Assembly (NCBI RefSeq): GCF_010093595.1 | Contig: NW_022985449.1 | Coordinates: forward strand, 493,410 to 557,409 | Direction of reading: 5' to 3' | DNA length: 64,000 nt | From: Mytilinidion resinicola | Taxonomy: Eukaryota; Ascomycota; Dothideomycetes; Mytilinidiales; Mytilinidiaceae | Part shown: positions 1 to 10,183 of the stretch, one piece after another | How the letters are laid out: every line of letters begins with the position of its first letter | Numbering within the stretch: position 1 is the stretch's first letter | Notes under the pieces: model-generated | The model's input: the letters and a program-made list of their open reading frames with translations, nothing else | What the model was told of the DNA's origin: nothing | Database searches by the model: none | Program-made: the position numbers and the translations under genes

Positions 1-590
1 AGCCCTTCCTCCGTGGCTAGGTCCATGCCTGCTTCGCGCGTGATGCGGAGGAGCTCCTCTGCTTACTCCTCGATTTGCACAACTCGAACTCCTCCCTATA
101 GCGGATGGTGTAGGTTCATGTCTCCGACAAGGATATGTTCCGCTTCGGTATTGTTCAGCAGTAGGGGTAGTTCCTGTATAATACTGTTGGGGTTCGGGTT
201 GTAGATGTTGTGAATATGGATCCTCTCTCCCCCTGCGCAAAGGGAGAGGGTGTTAAGATCTGGTGAGTGGTGCACAACCGTCCACTCGTTAATGTCTAGT
301 TGTTTATTGACGTATGTGCAGGCTCTTGTGTGTTCCTCTCCTGCGTGCAGTAGATGGTATAACTTTGTTATATGCGTTGTATGCACTGTGTGCCCCTGCC
401 CCTGCCCGCGTGGGTTCCTCCACGGTTCTTGTATGGCTAGTACCATAGGTTGCGGGCTGGCGTTCTCCGCCTTTTCAAGGAACTCCTTCTGAGTTGTTGA
501 GTTCTTGTGGACGTTATACTGTATAATAGTGAGGTTGTTCGGTCGTTCTAATATTGGCTCATCTCGGTGTCCTCTTATTGTTTCTTGGCT
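1..590 (-). pseudogene. LINE ORF2, endonuclease/exonuclease/phosphatase domain (broken, partial)
   Basis: The frame begins in the last bases of ORF1 and reads IIQYNVHKNS, then LAIQEPW and DMNLHHPLW-type motifs, the hallmarks of the AP-like endonuclease that nicks target DNA for target-primed reverse transcription (EP near the start, GDxN in the middle). The uninterrupted stretch ends at 96 with TAG where a Trp (WGG-type position after HHP) is expected. A few codons later a TAA sits where Gln is expected (IEE-stop-AEEL). Both are explained by CpA to TpA changes. The remaining ORF2, including the reverse transcriptase, would lie left of the window. Confidence 0.78.
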
Positions 591-1510
591 TGCCCGTTGT
601 CTACCTGGGTCCTTTGCTCAGCGTGGATCTGTTGGTTGGCTAGGTTGTTTTGTGATAATGGTATTTGAACCTCTCCGCTTAATGTTAGCCAATCGCCTCC
701 GCCGTACATGGTTTGTGTAGCTAGCTGTGATGATGCTTCCGGCAGCGTAGCTAATCGGTTGGGTCGCGTAAATTGGGCGGGCTGCGTTCCACTTCCGATT
801 CCAAATGCCTCGTTGATGGCGGGCTGGTCCTTGTCCGCTGTGAGCACCTTCTTCGGCCGCCCAGGTCCGGGTCTCTTCGAGGGTGCAGGTACAGTGGAAG
901 CCGTGGATGTCATAGAGTCCATAGAGGAGGGCTCCTCTGCTTGTGTCTCGAACTCCCCTGTATGTCGCACCCTCTTCTTTGGAGCTATCTTCCTTGCGTG
1001 CTGTTGTTTGTCGTGTGACTGCGCTTGGAACATATATGGTTCGTTGCGCTCTGCGGGGTATTGGCGTGGTGTTGTCCATTTCTTGTTAAGGGCCCTTTGC
1101 TGGGCCCCCTTTCGAACAGTGCATTCGGCACTGTATGACGGGTGGTTTCTGTTGCAGTTTGCGCATTTCTTGATGGTCTTGTCCGGGCACACTCTCGTGT
1201 TGTGCTCGCCTGCGCACACTGCGCATTTGACGTTCTTTTTGCAGTACCTCGCGACGTGCCCGTAGCCCTGGCAGTTGAAGCACTGCGTGGCTGCAAATCC
1301 TGCCTCGTACCTTGAGGCGTCGAGTACATAGCCTCCCCAAGCGATGCCGTTGTTGATGGCGTTGTTCGCCATTGCTTCTGTTCGTACGCCTACGATGGCC
1401 GAGCTTGCACGCCGTGCTGGGTTTGCCCGCGCCGCGGCAATAGCTGCCTTGTTCTTCCATGTGATCTTGTCGATTGTGAGTCCTGGGTTATGGGTTGCGT
1501 TGTTTTCCAT
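575..1510 (-). CDS. Gag-like ORF1 of the LINE, zinc-knuckle protein (N-terminally truncated)
   Basis: The 311-residue frame carries CCHC knuckles: CFNCQGYGHVARYC at about residues 78-91, then CAVCAGEHNTRVC and CANCNRNHPSYSAEC. This knuckle array is the nucleic-acid-binding part of fungal LINE gag proteins, which form the RNP with the element RNA. The C-terminal part is Gln/Pro/Ser rich with an AT-hook-like RPGPGRPKK stretch. Full-length proteins of this type usually have a few hundred more residues before the knuckles; these are missing because the element is 5'-truncated. The downstream endonuclease frame overlaps the end of this one in another phase. It is open throughout but unlikely to be expressed as a complete gag. 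Confidence 0.82.
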   Translation of the reverse strand: MENNATHNPGLTIDKITWKNKAAIAAARANPARRASSAIVGVRTEAMANNAINNGIAWGGYVLDASRYEAGFAATQCFNCQGYGHVARYCKKNVKCAVCAGEHNTRVCPDKTIKKCANCNRNHPSYSAECTVRKGAQQRALNKKWTTPRQYPAERNEPYMFQAQSHDKQQHARKIAPKKRVRHTGEFETQAEEPSSMDSMTSTASTVPAPSKRPGPGRPKKVLTADKDQPAINEAFGIGSGTQPAQFTRPNRLATLPEASSQLATQTMYGGGDWLTLSGEVQIPLSQNNLANQQIHAEQRTQVDNGQAKKQ

Positions 1511-1540
1511 TACATCCTTCCGTAGGCTCGGGTCTCTCCT

Positions 1541-2229
1541 ACTACTTACTTAAAATGGTTCATCCCGTCTCGATTTCTAAGAAAGATTAGCCCTTGCGGC
1601 CGCCGAGATGAATTCAAAAGAAGCGACCTTTCATTAGCGCGCCTTCGCAGGGCGCCGTATTCTTTGATAACTACAAAACGAGATACCGCAAAGGCAGAGC
1701 TATCACCGTTTATGCAGCTGTGTGGCACGCTTTGACAATGATCTCGACCTAATTAAAGTGGCTGAATGGAAAAGAACAGATTTCAGGTGATGCAGACGCC
1801 TTACCTAATCCGCAGGCCTAAAGCTCGATCTCGAGAGCAACAAGACTTTTGAGTGAAGAGATCTGCACGCAGATCCATCTACCACGGAGATGCGTCCGTG
1901 CCGTTGTCCATCACGATGTGGGGATGAGCTTGGTGCGAGTATTTTGGATGCATAATCTCAAATGAAAAATCTGTTGATTGAGTACTTTGAATTGCCCATT
2001 TTCCCTTTCCTTCGTTCCTAATGCTATGCTCCTTGCTCCTCAAATAGTAGTACAAATCCAGTATCCTCGTAGCAAACAACTATGATAAGGGTATATCGTG
2101 ACACAAAACTCCAGACAAATCGCTGAGGGACCACCCCCTATGCCGGCCAATCCTAAAACCGTTGGAGGAAAAAAGGTAACACAGTAAATGCTGAGAGATG
2201 TGGAAAAAAGAGCTGCGAGCAATAGAAAA
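1541..2229. other. Intergenic, LINE 5' junction to frq 3' end
   Basis: No supportable gene. The stretch contains a 60-codon minus-strand frame (1546-1728) that I do not recognise. The segment 1990-2180 would contain the 3' UTR of frq. Confidence 0.5.
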
Positions 2230-5200
2230 TCAGTCAAACTTCGCCGCCTTCCCCGGATTCAGCATCGCAAAATTATCGCTCGTCCGCGCGCGCTTCAAGT
2301 TTTTAGAAAGCAGGTGGTCTCCACTACCCCCAGCAGCAGCCTGCGCAGCGTTCTCAGCGGCATCAGCCGCAGCCCGGGATTCAGGACTGTTGTAACCGCT
2401 CCCGCCAGCGCCAGTCGCAGCAGAGCTGCCCGCGGGGATGTCTTCGGCGAGGCGCTCGGCCATGTTGGAGTCGTACTCGCGCTCACTCGCGTGGATGGCA
2501 GTAGGATCGATGGCGCGAGCCGTGGCGAGGAGGTCTACGCTGTCAGATTCATCGTCGTCCTCGGGATCCCACGATTGTTCGCTGCCGTCATGTAGGGGCG
2601 AGATGTTCAGGAGCTGAGGCACGGTGTACCTGCGTGGTTCGACGCTCATATGGCTCGACATGCCCGAAGCGGCGGAGGACACGTCTGATTCGGCGTCCGA
2701 GTCGGCGTCGCCGGAAGAAGAGTCGAAGGGGAGCATTGACGGGGGAGGGAGAGCAGAGTTGGGTAGCTCTTGGTGGGATGCGGATATAATTTCTGAGGCT
2801 ATGATGGATTGCGCGGCATTTCTAGGGTCCTTTGAAGACGACGTGGCATCTCGCTTCAAAACCTCGAGGATCTTGTGTGGGTATGGCTTCGACTTCGATA
2901 CGGACCGACGAACTGTTACTAGGTCGTGTGGGTGGTTTACGCGCTTCTTGCTAAGCTGAACGTCAATGGCAAAATTGTCAACCGATTGGACTCCTCCCAA
3001 CCCAGACGCTTCAAAGTTGATACGGTTTGGGCTTGCCATTGCATCGTCGTCGGCTTCGGATCTTTCAGACTCAAACTTGATTCCACTCTCGCCAGATGTT
3101 GAGTGGTCGATGTCCATCTGCTCCTCAAGCTGCGATGGATCGGCCAACGGACCCTTACTGTCGTGAAGCTCCGCATCACGTTCTGCGCTCCATTTTTTGG
3201 TAGTATGAGTACCGAGAGGGCGTGACGTGATGCTCTCGTAGGACGTTGGATTGGTACGAGTAGCCCCACGCCAGTCGCCGCTCAGATCGGTGCAAAATCT
3301 AGCATTGTTGTAGAAAATGATCGGTCCCGTGTCACGTCGCTTGCGCGAAGGGCTGGCTCCGGAGAAATTGAGGCCAGATGAGTTCCCAGTTGCGTTAGCC
3401 GGCATTGCAGAGTATTCCGAAGAGTCAACATCGTAATTGTACTCATCATCGCCTTCTGAGCTCGGTTGATGGAAAAATAATGGCGTGTAAGCCAGCTTGT
3501 TCTTCTCCCGTTCTTTCTCCTGCCTAGCAAGCTTTCGAGCGTGGTGTGCAGGATCCATGCTTGCTCCGCTGTGTGTGCGGCCGGTTTTGGCTTGCTTTCT
3601 TTCTCGTCTTTGCATCTCGTCACTATCATCTGGCGAAGCGCTTGATAGTTGCTCCGATGAGCTATCACTGCTGTTGCGAGTGACATCGTGTCCACCTCTC
3701 CATCGTATCTTACGACCATCGTGAGACAGTTCAAATTTGTTACTATAATCAGCAACAGCATTCTTGACAAAATCCGAGGTGACACTGATTGTGTGAAGTT
3801 GAGCCATGTTTATTAGAAGGTTAAGGTATATCCAGCCGTGGCCATCTTGTGGAGCGTCGCCGGAAACCATATCTGGTGGCGTGAAACCCAAGTGACGGAT
3901 ATAATCCATGTTTTCCGAAGGGACCTGAGCTCGATAGGGGTCTAGATCCAAAGGCCTTGTAGGCCGTTGGTCTGGCGATCCGGAACTCGACGAGTTTGGT
4001 TCTGCTAATTCCTTGGACGACGAAGGCTGCCTAGCTACGTCCGGTGATGTGTCCTCTGATGCTCTCATATCATCGTCTTGAGGCATTATGCGAGCTTCTC
4101 GAATCCCTTCCTTTCCTGAAAGTTGACCACTAAGCTCTCGTGCTGCTCGGTCCGCTCTCGCGGCTGACTGGGCAACTTCTTGCTGTTGCACGGGATGCGG
4201 ATGATCTCCCGGCGCAGAAAGCTTGCCAGCAAATATTTGTTCTAGCCGTCGGACTACGAGCTTCTTTTTCGCCTTCTCTGTCAGATGGAGGGGCTTTCCA
4301 ATAAGACCAGCGGGTATGTCATGAAGGTATGATTGGACGTTATGGTGCTGTTGGTTGAGCGGTGATTTCACAGGCTTCTTAAAGTTAGCGAGAGTATTGC
4401 TAGAGGGTACCGATACCGAGTTTTGACCAGACGCGGACATGGAAGCATATCCGGATTCTGCAAAACGGGTAGAGGTGAGAGAGGAGGTCGCATTCTTCAA
4501 GGCTGTTGGAGGGAACACGGACGGGACTGAATTGTTCGATGGGCTGTCGCTAAGTCCCATGGCGAACTGTCGCAGAGTCTCCTCCAGCTCCTTCTTTTTA
4601 TCATCTGGGAGGCCATGGAACCGGACTTCGAAGAGCTTGTCGTTCTGTAGATGAGCGTCGTACAGTTTCTCATATTTTCTCAGCTTTTGCCTCAGCTTTT
4701 TGTTCACAATTGTGAGATCGTCGATGACGCTGCGGTAATCGTCACTGCCACTGCTTTCTGCTGGGAGCTGCGCACCACTAGGGCGGTACGGCATGGATGC
4801 GGAGTGCATGTTGAGGGCGTTTGCTTGCTGCTCCAGCATCTCGGGAGGGGTCTCGGACGACGAGGAGTTGTGTAGAAAAAATGGCGGCTCATCTTCGACA
4901 TGTCAGCGGGCGTGTCTAAGTTGAACAGATCAACACTCACTGTCGGCAACAGACAAATCGTGCGTCACATTGTTGTTCGATCTCTCAAACCACTTCCCAG
5001 CATCACTGCTCTCCCCCGAGCTTGGCTTGTGGTTGTACAGGGCTGGCGATATGCTGGATGGTGGGTTCGCTCGATCGCTTCGGGGCACTGTCGGAGACGG
5101 AGGGGAGGGTTGACCGGCGGGGACACGACTGAGTTGCACGTTGGACCATTCTAGCGGGGGTGTATGTCGCAGCGATACAGACTTGTGAGCGGGTGGTCGT

Positions 5201-5274
5201 CGGGGATGGGGGCTGGCGGGCTGGCTCGAGCCGGGCCCAATTGGCACAGCGTCGGCTGGATTGCGCGAGTCCAT
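2230..5274 (-). CDS. frq: FREQUENCY, central circadian clock protein
   Basis: FRQ is the negative element of the fungal circadian oscillator: with FRH and casein kinase 1 it promotes phosphorylation and inhibition of the White Collar Complex. Two exons: 5274-4941 and 4892-2230, intron 4893-4940 (GTGAGT...CTGAC...AAG), giving 998 residues, against 989 in Neurospora. Visible parts: N-terminal SSGESSDAGKWFERSNNN signature, then DNEPPFFL spanning the intron; coiled coil around residues 164-200 (VIDDLTIVNKKLRQKL); basic EKAKKKLVVRRLEQIFAGK near 320; the conserved central block GWIYLNLLINMAQLH to KFELSHDGRKIRWRGG near 460-515, which belongs to the CK1-interaction region; Ser/Asp/Glu-rich PEST-like segments after it. 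ATG at 5274 was chosen because it precedes the conserved N terminus in frame. A second Met at residue 130 could give a short form. Identification is very secure; the exact start less so. Confidence 0.95.
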
Positions 5275-7968
5275 GCTGTGGTTGTGGTGGTGGTGGTGGG
5301 TCGGTACTATGAGCCGGTCGCCATGAAGCCTGGTGTGGTTTCGTCTGATCTAGGACCAGGAACGAGGTGGATGAATAATTCACGGTAGAGGCAGCGGGAA
5401 CGACGTCGGAAGGGGTACAAGATGGAAGCAATAGAAGACTGGATATATGTTCAGGAGGGTATATAGCTTCTAGCCAGCTTTCCAAATGGTCAAGGGTGCA
5501 CTGTTAGTGGTCACAGCGGAGAAAGGGTGGCAAGAGTTTGCAGCGCGACGAAGATGAGCGGCGGTGGTGAGGGCGGAGACGGAGAGCATACCGGTCGTAG
5601 GGGGTTATTTGAGCCCGTGGGCAGGGTTGACAGGCATGCTGAAGCCCTGGCGGGATCTGGGGCCTGGCGGTCGATGGGGGGAGCATTTTGGTGGATTTGG
5701 CTCTCCAGCCGCGATCTGGAGAACGGGCTTCGAGGTCGTGAGGATCGGCTGTGCGAGGGTCAGCGCACCTGCGTCAAGTCGATTGTGGCGCCAGCTCGGT
5801 CGAGACCCAGCGCCGTTGCCAGGCCAGGTTGCTCATCGACGATGCGGCCGTCAGCGCGTCGATGCCCGCGATCTCCTCCACCGCGATGCGTGGCCACACT
5901 GTGGTTTGTACGGCTTCAACGTCCCATCGGCGCCATCTTTCATCAGTCAAGCACGGCACTCTGTCTCCGGACTTCAGCCCTGCAGCATCAACGCTCGGCT
6001 GCAACCGCACAAGCGCCCCTAAAGCAGCGCGATCGGCCCTGCGAGCCGACTGGCGCACCCTTTGCGGCCCGCGAGGCTGGTGCAGCGCGTCCAATCAGCA
6101 CGGCGGGGCCAGCTGCTTCACGACGTATGAGGTCATCGCCCCAGAAAGGACTCCGGCCAAGGCTTCATCTGCTCGTTGTGCGCGTTGTGCCCGTGGTGCC
6201 CGTGCCGTCGAAGGCCGCCGTGGGCCCTGATACTCGCGTCAGGGAAGCCGGGAGATGCGCGTCCCTGCACAGATCGAGAAACACGAGGCCATCGGCACAC
6301 ACCGCCATCCGTGAGGGGCCTGCGCGTGCCCGCTGTGCAGAGAAACTTCGCGAAAGACGCCGCCATGACTTGCGCATACCGCCCCAGCCTGCCTCTTTGG
6401 TGCTCAACGATGCGGCTGCACACGCTCTGCCATTGGTGAGGGTGCTGAGGGGTCTCCTAGCGGCGCACAGCATCGTTCGATTGCGGATGAATTCGCTTTA
6501 CTGGCCCTGACTCTGCCGGAGATGCTCCTGGCCGTTGGCAGAGTTTCACGTCTAGTGCTCGTTCGGAGTCTTTCCGAGGTCCTTCGTCCCAATCCACACA
6601 AGGACACAACTTCTTCATCTGACATACAGGAGGCATCTCCGAGCAGCCGTGCACAGCACATACCAGACGCCCATCAGGGCACCAGATCAACACCTTCGAC
6701 CGGCATCAGGGTGCAGCATCCCAGGGCCTCGCGCCATTTTCCTTTATAGCGTCTTCACATCATCAATCGCCTTCTTCATCCTCTTACCACCTGATACAAT
6801 CATCTCTCCGTCTCTCCAGGAACCTTCTCCGAATTTCATGTCCCCGTGCCACTTGGCGCCTTGCTTTCATCGCCGATCCAACTTCATCTTATCCTACTGT
6901 GGTACAACCACACAACAGCTTCACTGGTGTGCTGGTAGCCAGGAGTTGACTCCGGCTATCATTGTGGTATCATTGTGGTGTCACTTCACGGCGGCAAGGA
7001 CAGCTCTGTCGACAACCAAGTGCAGCGTGCAGCTACACATAGGATCATTCTCACGTTCAACGTGGCCACATGGGGGTACATGGTGATATCCATCCCGAAA
7101 TAGACTGGCGGGTGGTGTCTGCTTTCACATCGCCGATTCAACCTATCCACACACCTCATCGCCGATTCCATCTCAAATTCTAACACCGCCACGAGGGCAC
7201 ACGCCACCAAGCTTGGTGGACGAAGCGTAGCGGGTTGGCATGACTCCACAGTGTTTTGGAAAGACCATCGGATTTGATGAACACCATCGAGAGGCATGCT
7301 CGCTGCATCGGGGCAGAAAGGGGTCGATCGAGAAAACGACACCACTGAAATATATACTTACGAAATAGAATACGTACGGTATTCAATAGCCTTGAGCTCT
7401 TCCTCTCAGGGAAGCCCAGTGGCAGGCTGACTAAAGCTGCGAAGGGCTTCCACCGTCCTCACAACCACTTTGCGTGGCTACTACCAACAATAGGACAATC
7501 GAATAGTGATGACAGGAATGGCAGAGTGACACGCAGCTCCAAGTCGCGCCACGAATAGTGACTCGCCTCACCACATTGTCCATGTTGCAAGAACTTTGAA
7601 TCTAGGTGGAAGGTATCATACAGTTCTAGGACAGAGATGACCTTGAGGGTAATAGACAGGACGAATGTCAAGATTATGATTGCGAAGAATCCTTCGCTGC
7701 ATGAGTGAAAGAAACCCCTTTTAAGTAGAAGCAGACATATCTGTAAAAGAAGCACCTAGACCTACCACAGTCCTAGAGCGATGCTACTCACAGTGAGAAC
7801 GCGAACATATGTTCGGCTTGAGACATAACTTCAACACAGCTTCCAAACGCCTTCTCGATGCTAAAGCTTGCCTATCCCATTAGATCACCATTTTTCCCTA
7901 CAGTATAATCTTACAGCCACTCTTACACATTTGCCCCCTCCCACATCGCAGACGACGTCTCTTCCCAC
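5275..7968 (-). promoter_or_regulatory. Long frq upstream region (5' leader and promoter)
   Basis: About 2.7 kb separates frq from coq9 and shows no convincing gene. frq in Neurospora has a long 5' leader with uORFs; here the nearest minus-strand short frames (5504-5686, 5774-6094, 6133-6423) could be uORFs. The large plus-strand frame 5527-6510 looks like a chance open frame in GC-rich DNA. A motif CATCGCCGAT occurs three times between 6868 and 7166, and a GATGCGGCTGCA sequence lies at 6409-6420; both are treated as candidate light/clock elements only. The 7400-7960 end is AT-richer and carries nothing I can name. Confidence 0.5.
6868..7166. repeat. Three copies of CATCGCCGAT upstream of frq
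   Basis: Copies at 6868-6877, 7128-7137 and 7157-7166. The first two are preceded by TGCTTTCA and followed by YCAAC, so the repeated unit is longer than ten bases. On the frq coding strand the core reads ATCGGCGATG, which contains the CGATG half-site found in White Collar Complex light-response elements. Function is inferred only from position and motif. Confidence 0.45.
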
Positions 7969-8850
7969 TCATATCCTCACCCCCTTACTCCTCAACACAT
8001 TCACCACACTGTGCCCCGTGTAGCCCACCCACTCGCCCACCCCGCCCAAGAAACCCCCAACTCTCATCACATCCTCTAACCGCGCATCCAGAAACCGCTC
8101 GGTATCCTTGAACCCCGCCGACTGGTCCTGCGTCATAAACACCTCGGTCGCCGAGTAGACCGTCGCCAGGCTCGCGCGCTTCGTGTACCAGCTCGAATCC
8201 ACCGCCGTGTCGCCAGCCAAGAACCACATCTCGTCGGCCAGCCGCGCGAGCTCGGCGAGGGAGGCCGGGACGAGGGTGGGTTGGACCATTAGGGCTAGTG
8301 CCTACGCAACCCCAAGCACATTCGAATTAGCTGACCGTCCGTCCAATTGATGAAGGTTGCTATTACTACTACTGAAAAAGGAAAGTTTCAAAAGTGAAAG
8401 TACTTCGTAGAAGAGGGAATTGGGACGTACCTCCCCCCACCGCCCCACAACCCCGACCTCCTCATTCGCCCGCAGCCTTGCCAGCGCCAGCGTCCTGACT
8501 TTCTTGCCCACTCCTATCCTCTCCCCAGCAGGGAACTGCACGGCGTCTTTCAGCGCCAGCCGCTGCGTCACGAGGTGGTAATTCACCAGATCGAACGCCC
8601 CCCGCGGGAATAGGTTCGTCGACGCATCGAGATAGCCCGCGTCGCGCGCGCCGAGCCGTAGGGCGGTGGATGTGAAGCCGTTCGCGGGGACGTGGGAGAG
8701 GGCGGCGGAGAGGATGGCGGATTCGGCTGGGGTGAAGGGTGCTGGGGGCGGGGAGTCGTGGGCGCGGTAGTGGCGGGCGGTGATGGGTTTGGAGAGCGGG
8801 CGGAGGGATGAGCGGATTAGGGTCCGGGTTAGGCGGGTTGGGGTAGCCAT
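7969..8850 (-). CDS. coq9: Ubiquinone biosynthesis protein COQ9, mitochondrial
   Basis: COQ9 is a lipid-binding accessory protein of the mitochondrial CoQ synthome that assists the COQ7 hydroxylation step. Two exons, 8850-8431 and 8301-7969, with a 129-nt intron (8302-8430, GTACGT...TAG) that joins VGRWGE to ALALMVQP in phase; product 250 residues, normal for the family. The N terminus is rich in Arg/Ser/Thr without acids (mitochondrial presequence). The diagnostic C-terminal COQ9 block SSWYTKRASLATVYSATEVF, then TERFLDARLEDVMRVGG, is intact. Codons are C-rich at the 5' end and G-rich at the 3' end. It is transcribed in the same direction as frq, 2.7 kb upstream of it. Confidence 0.93.
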
Positions 8851-9406
8851 GGTTGGTGGTGATGGATAGGGTTGAGGGGAGAGGGCTCGGTGGTCTTGCG
8901 GAGTTGAAGATGCAGGCGGAGATATGGCGCTAGGCCTATTTGGGACGATGGCGGTATCGTTGAGTAGGAGGGATGTTTGTTGGGGGAAGGTCGAAACGGA
9001 CTTTTGTGTATAGTTGAAAAAGCTTCGTACTTCTATAATAGTCTGTATAAGAGCCTTGATTGATCTCGATATATATAATTGAGCAATTGATTAGTGATAT
9101 TGGAGATTAGTGAAATTAGAAGCCATGCTACAAACATATGAGTATAGGGTTATGTATCGGTTAAGAAATTGTCTTAACAGCCCCTCCATACCACCTATAT
9201 CAGTGCTATTGAAGTTCAGTAAAAGATGGAGATGTGTTCCTAAGTGGCCCTTTACTCATATACTCAATTCCAACATCAAGCCGCAAAGTTCGCACAATCC
9301 TCCATGAGCAACCCTCCTTGGGAACCCACTGCACCCGACCCCTCAACACCATAGCTCTATGCTCTAATAGAAGAGCCGTATTGCCCCCTACACCCTCTCC
9401 GACCAT
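8851..9406. other. Intergenic between coq9 and the next minus-strand gene
   Basis: Contains the coq9 promoter side (G-rich on the plus strand to about 9000) and an AT-rich part, 9000-9250. No gene, RNA or repeat recognised. Confidence 0.5.
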
Positions 9407-10183
9407 CTACATCCTCGACAACGTTCTCCGATCCTTCTCAACCACCTTGTGCGCATTCTTGGACGCTTTGTCCGGCTTCTTGTCCACCTTGCTCACTTTG
9501 ACCTGGTGCGCAGGCTTCTCCAGACCTTTCAAAGCCCCACCCAGGGCGCCTTGGCGTACTGTGTTGACTGTGAGACCCAGACCACCGGTGTATGCGCAGT
9601 TGAGCGATCGACTTGAGCCCTTATCAGAGGTCTTCTCGGCGTTTACGACTGGCTGATCGGTGAGAGTGCTATGGTCGTTGAAGACAGTAACTCCGGTCGC
9701 AGAAGCCGTCTTGACACGAGCATTCGCCACTCCACTCACCGTATCACTAGCACAATCGAATACGTTCGCGCCCGCAATGGGTGGAAAGCACGTCTCAACC
9801 GCCGGGTCAACGAGCACCGTCAGGCCTCGATTCAATTTCCTCGCCGTCTCGACACCCTTCCCCATTTCCATCTCCTTTCCCTTCTGCTTCGCCGCCTCCT
9901 CCCTCAGCGCTTTCAGCCAGTCCGGACAGCTGTCAACATTGACTCCGATCACCTCAGCCCAGACCCTGCACTCCTCGTCACGCCTACAGTCCTCGCACAG
10001 GGCAATGGGAGTGTCACCGGCGAGAATGACGTCGTGAGTACCTAGTTCCGCTCTTGTGGGGAGAGGAGCCGTGTACGGGAAGCGCGAGCAGTGCGTTAGG
10101 AGGGGTGCGAGGGCGGCCGGACAGAGGGTTATGGTGTCGGCGGTGTGGTGGCAGGCATAAGTCGTGCGGTGGTTGCGACACAT
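9407..10183 (-). CDS. Hypothetical protein with Cys/His-rich N terminus
   Basis: Single open frame of 258 residues beginning MCRNHRTTYACHHTADTI. The first half has several Cys and His (C2, H5, C11, H12, H13, C21, C32, and later CEDCRRDEEC), the pattern of a small metal-binding fold, followed by a helical Lys/Glu-rich segment (LREEAAKQKGKEMEMGKG) and a Ser/Thr/Lys-rich, probably disordered, C terminus. No signal peptide or membrane segment. Many fungi carry short proteins of this MCRxHxxxYxC type with no assigned role. I do not recognise a named family and give no function. The start is the only Met that retains the Cys cluster; no introns are needed. Confidence 0.6.
   Translation of the reverse strand: MCRNHRTTYACHHTADTITLCPAALAPLLTHCSRFPYTAPLPTRAELGTHDVILAGDTPIALCEDCRRDEECRVWAEVIGVNVDSCPDWLKALREEAAKQKGKEMEMGKGVETARKLNRGLTVLVDPAVETCFPPIAGANVFDCASDTVSGVANARVKTASATGVTVFNDHSTLTDQPVVNAEKTSDKGSSRSLNCAYTGGLGLTVNTVRQGALGGALKGLEKPAHQVKVSKVDKKPDKASKNAHKVVEKDRRTLSRM

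Larger units (their letters stand above)
1..1540 (-). mobile_element. Tad1-like non-LTR retrotransposon, 5'-truncated, runs off the left edge
   Basis: Two overlapping minus-strand frames have the order of a Tad1/I-type LINE: a gag-like ORF1 with CCHC knuckles (1510 to 575) followed by an ORF2 that opens with an endonuclease domain and continues past base 1. Coding similarity in the gag frame extends about 11 codons upstream of the Met at 1510 before a stop near 1542, so the copy appears cut at its 5' end, as is usual for LINEs. Nonsense codons in ORF2 make it a dead copy as seen here. I could not identify a target-site duplication, because the 3' end lies outside the window. Confidence 0.85.

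Noticed and set aside
1546..1728. 60-codon minus-strand frame next to the LINE end
   Set aside because: Short and without any motif I can name; described only as part of the intergenic stretch.
5527..6510. 327-codon plus-strand open frame upstream of frq
   Set aside because: Arg/Ala/Pro-rich in GC-rich DNA, overlapped by equally long frames on both strands, no domain or protein-like periodicity. The location suits the frq leader and promoter.
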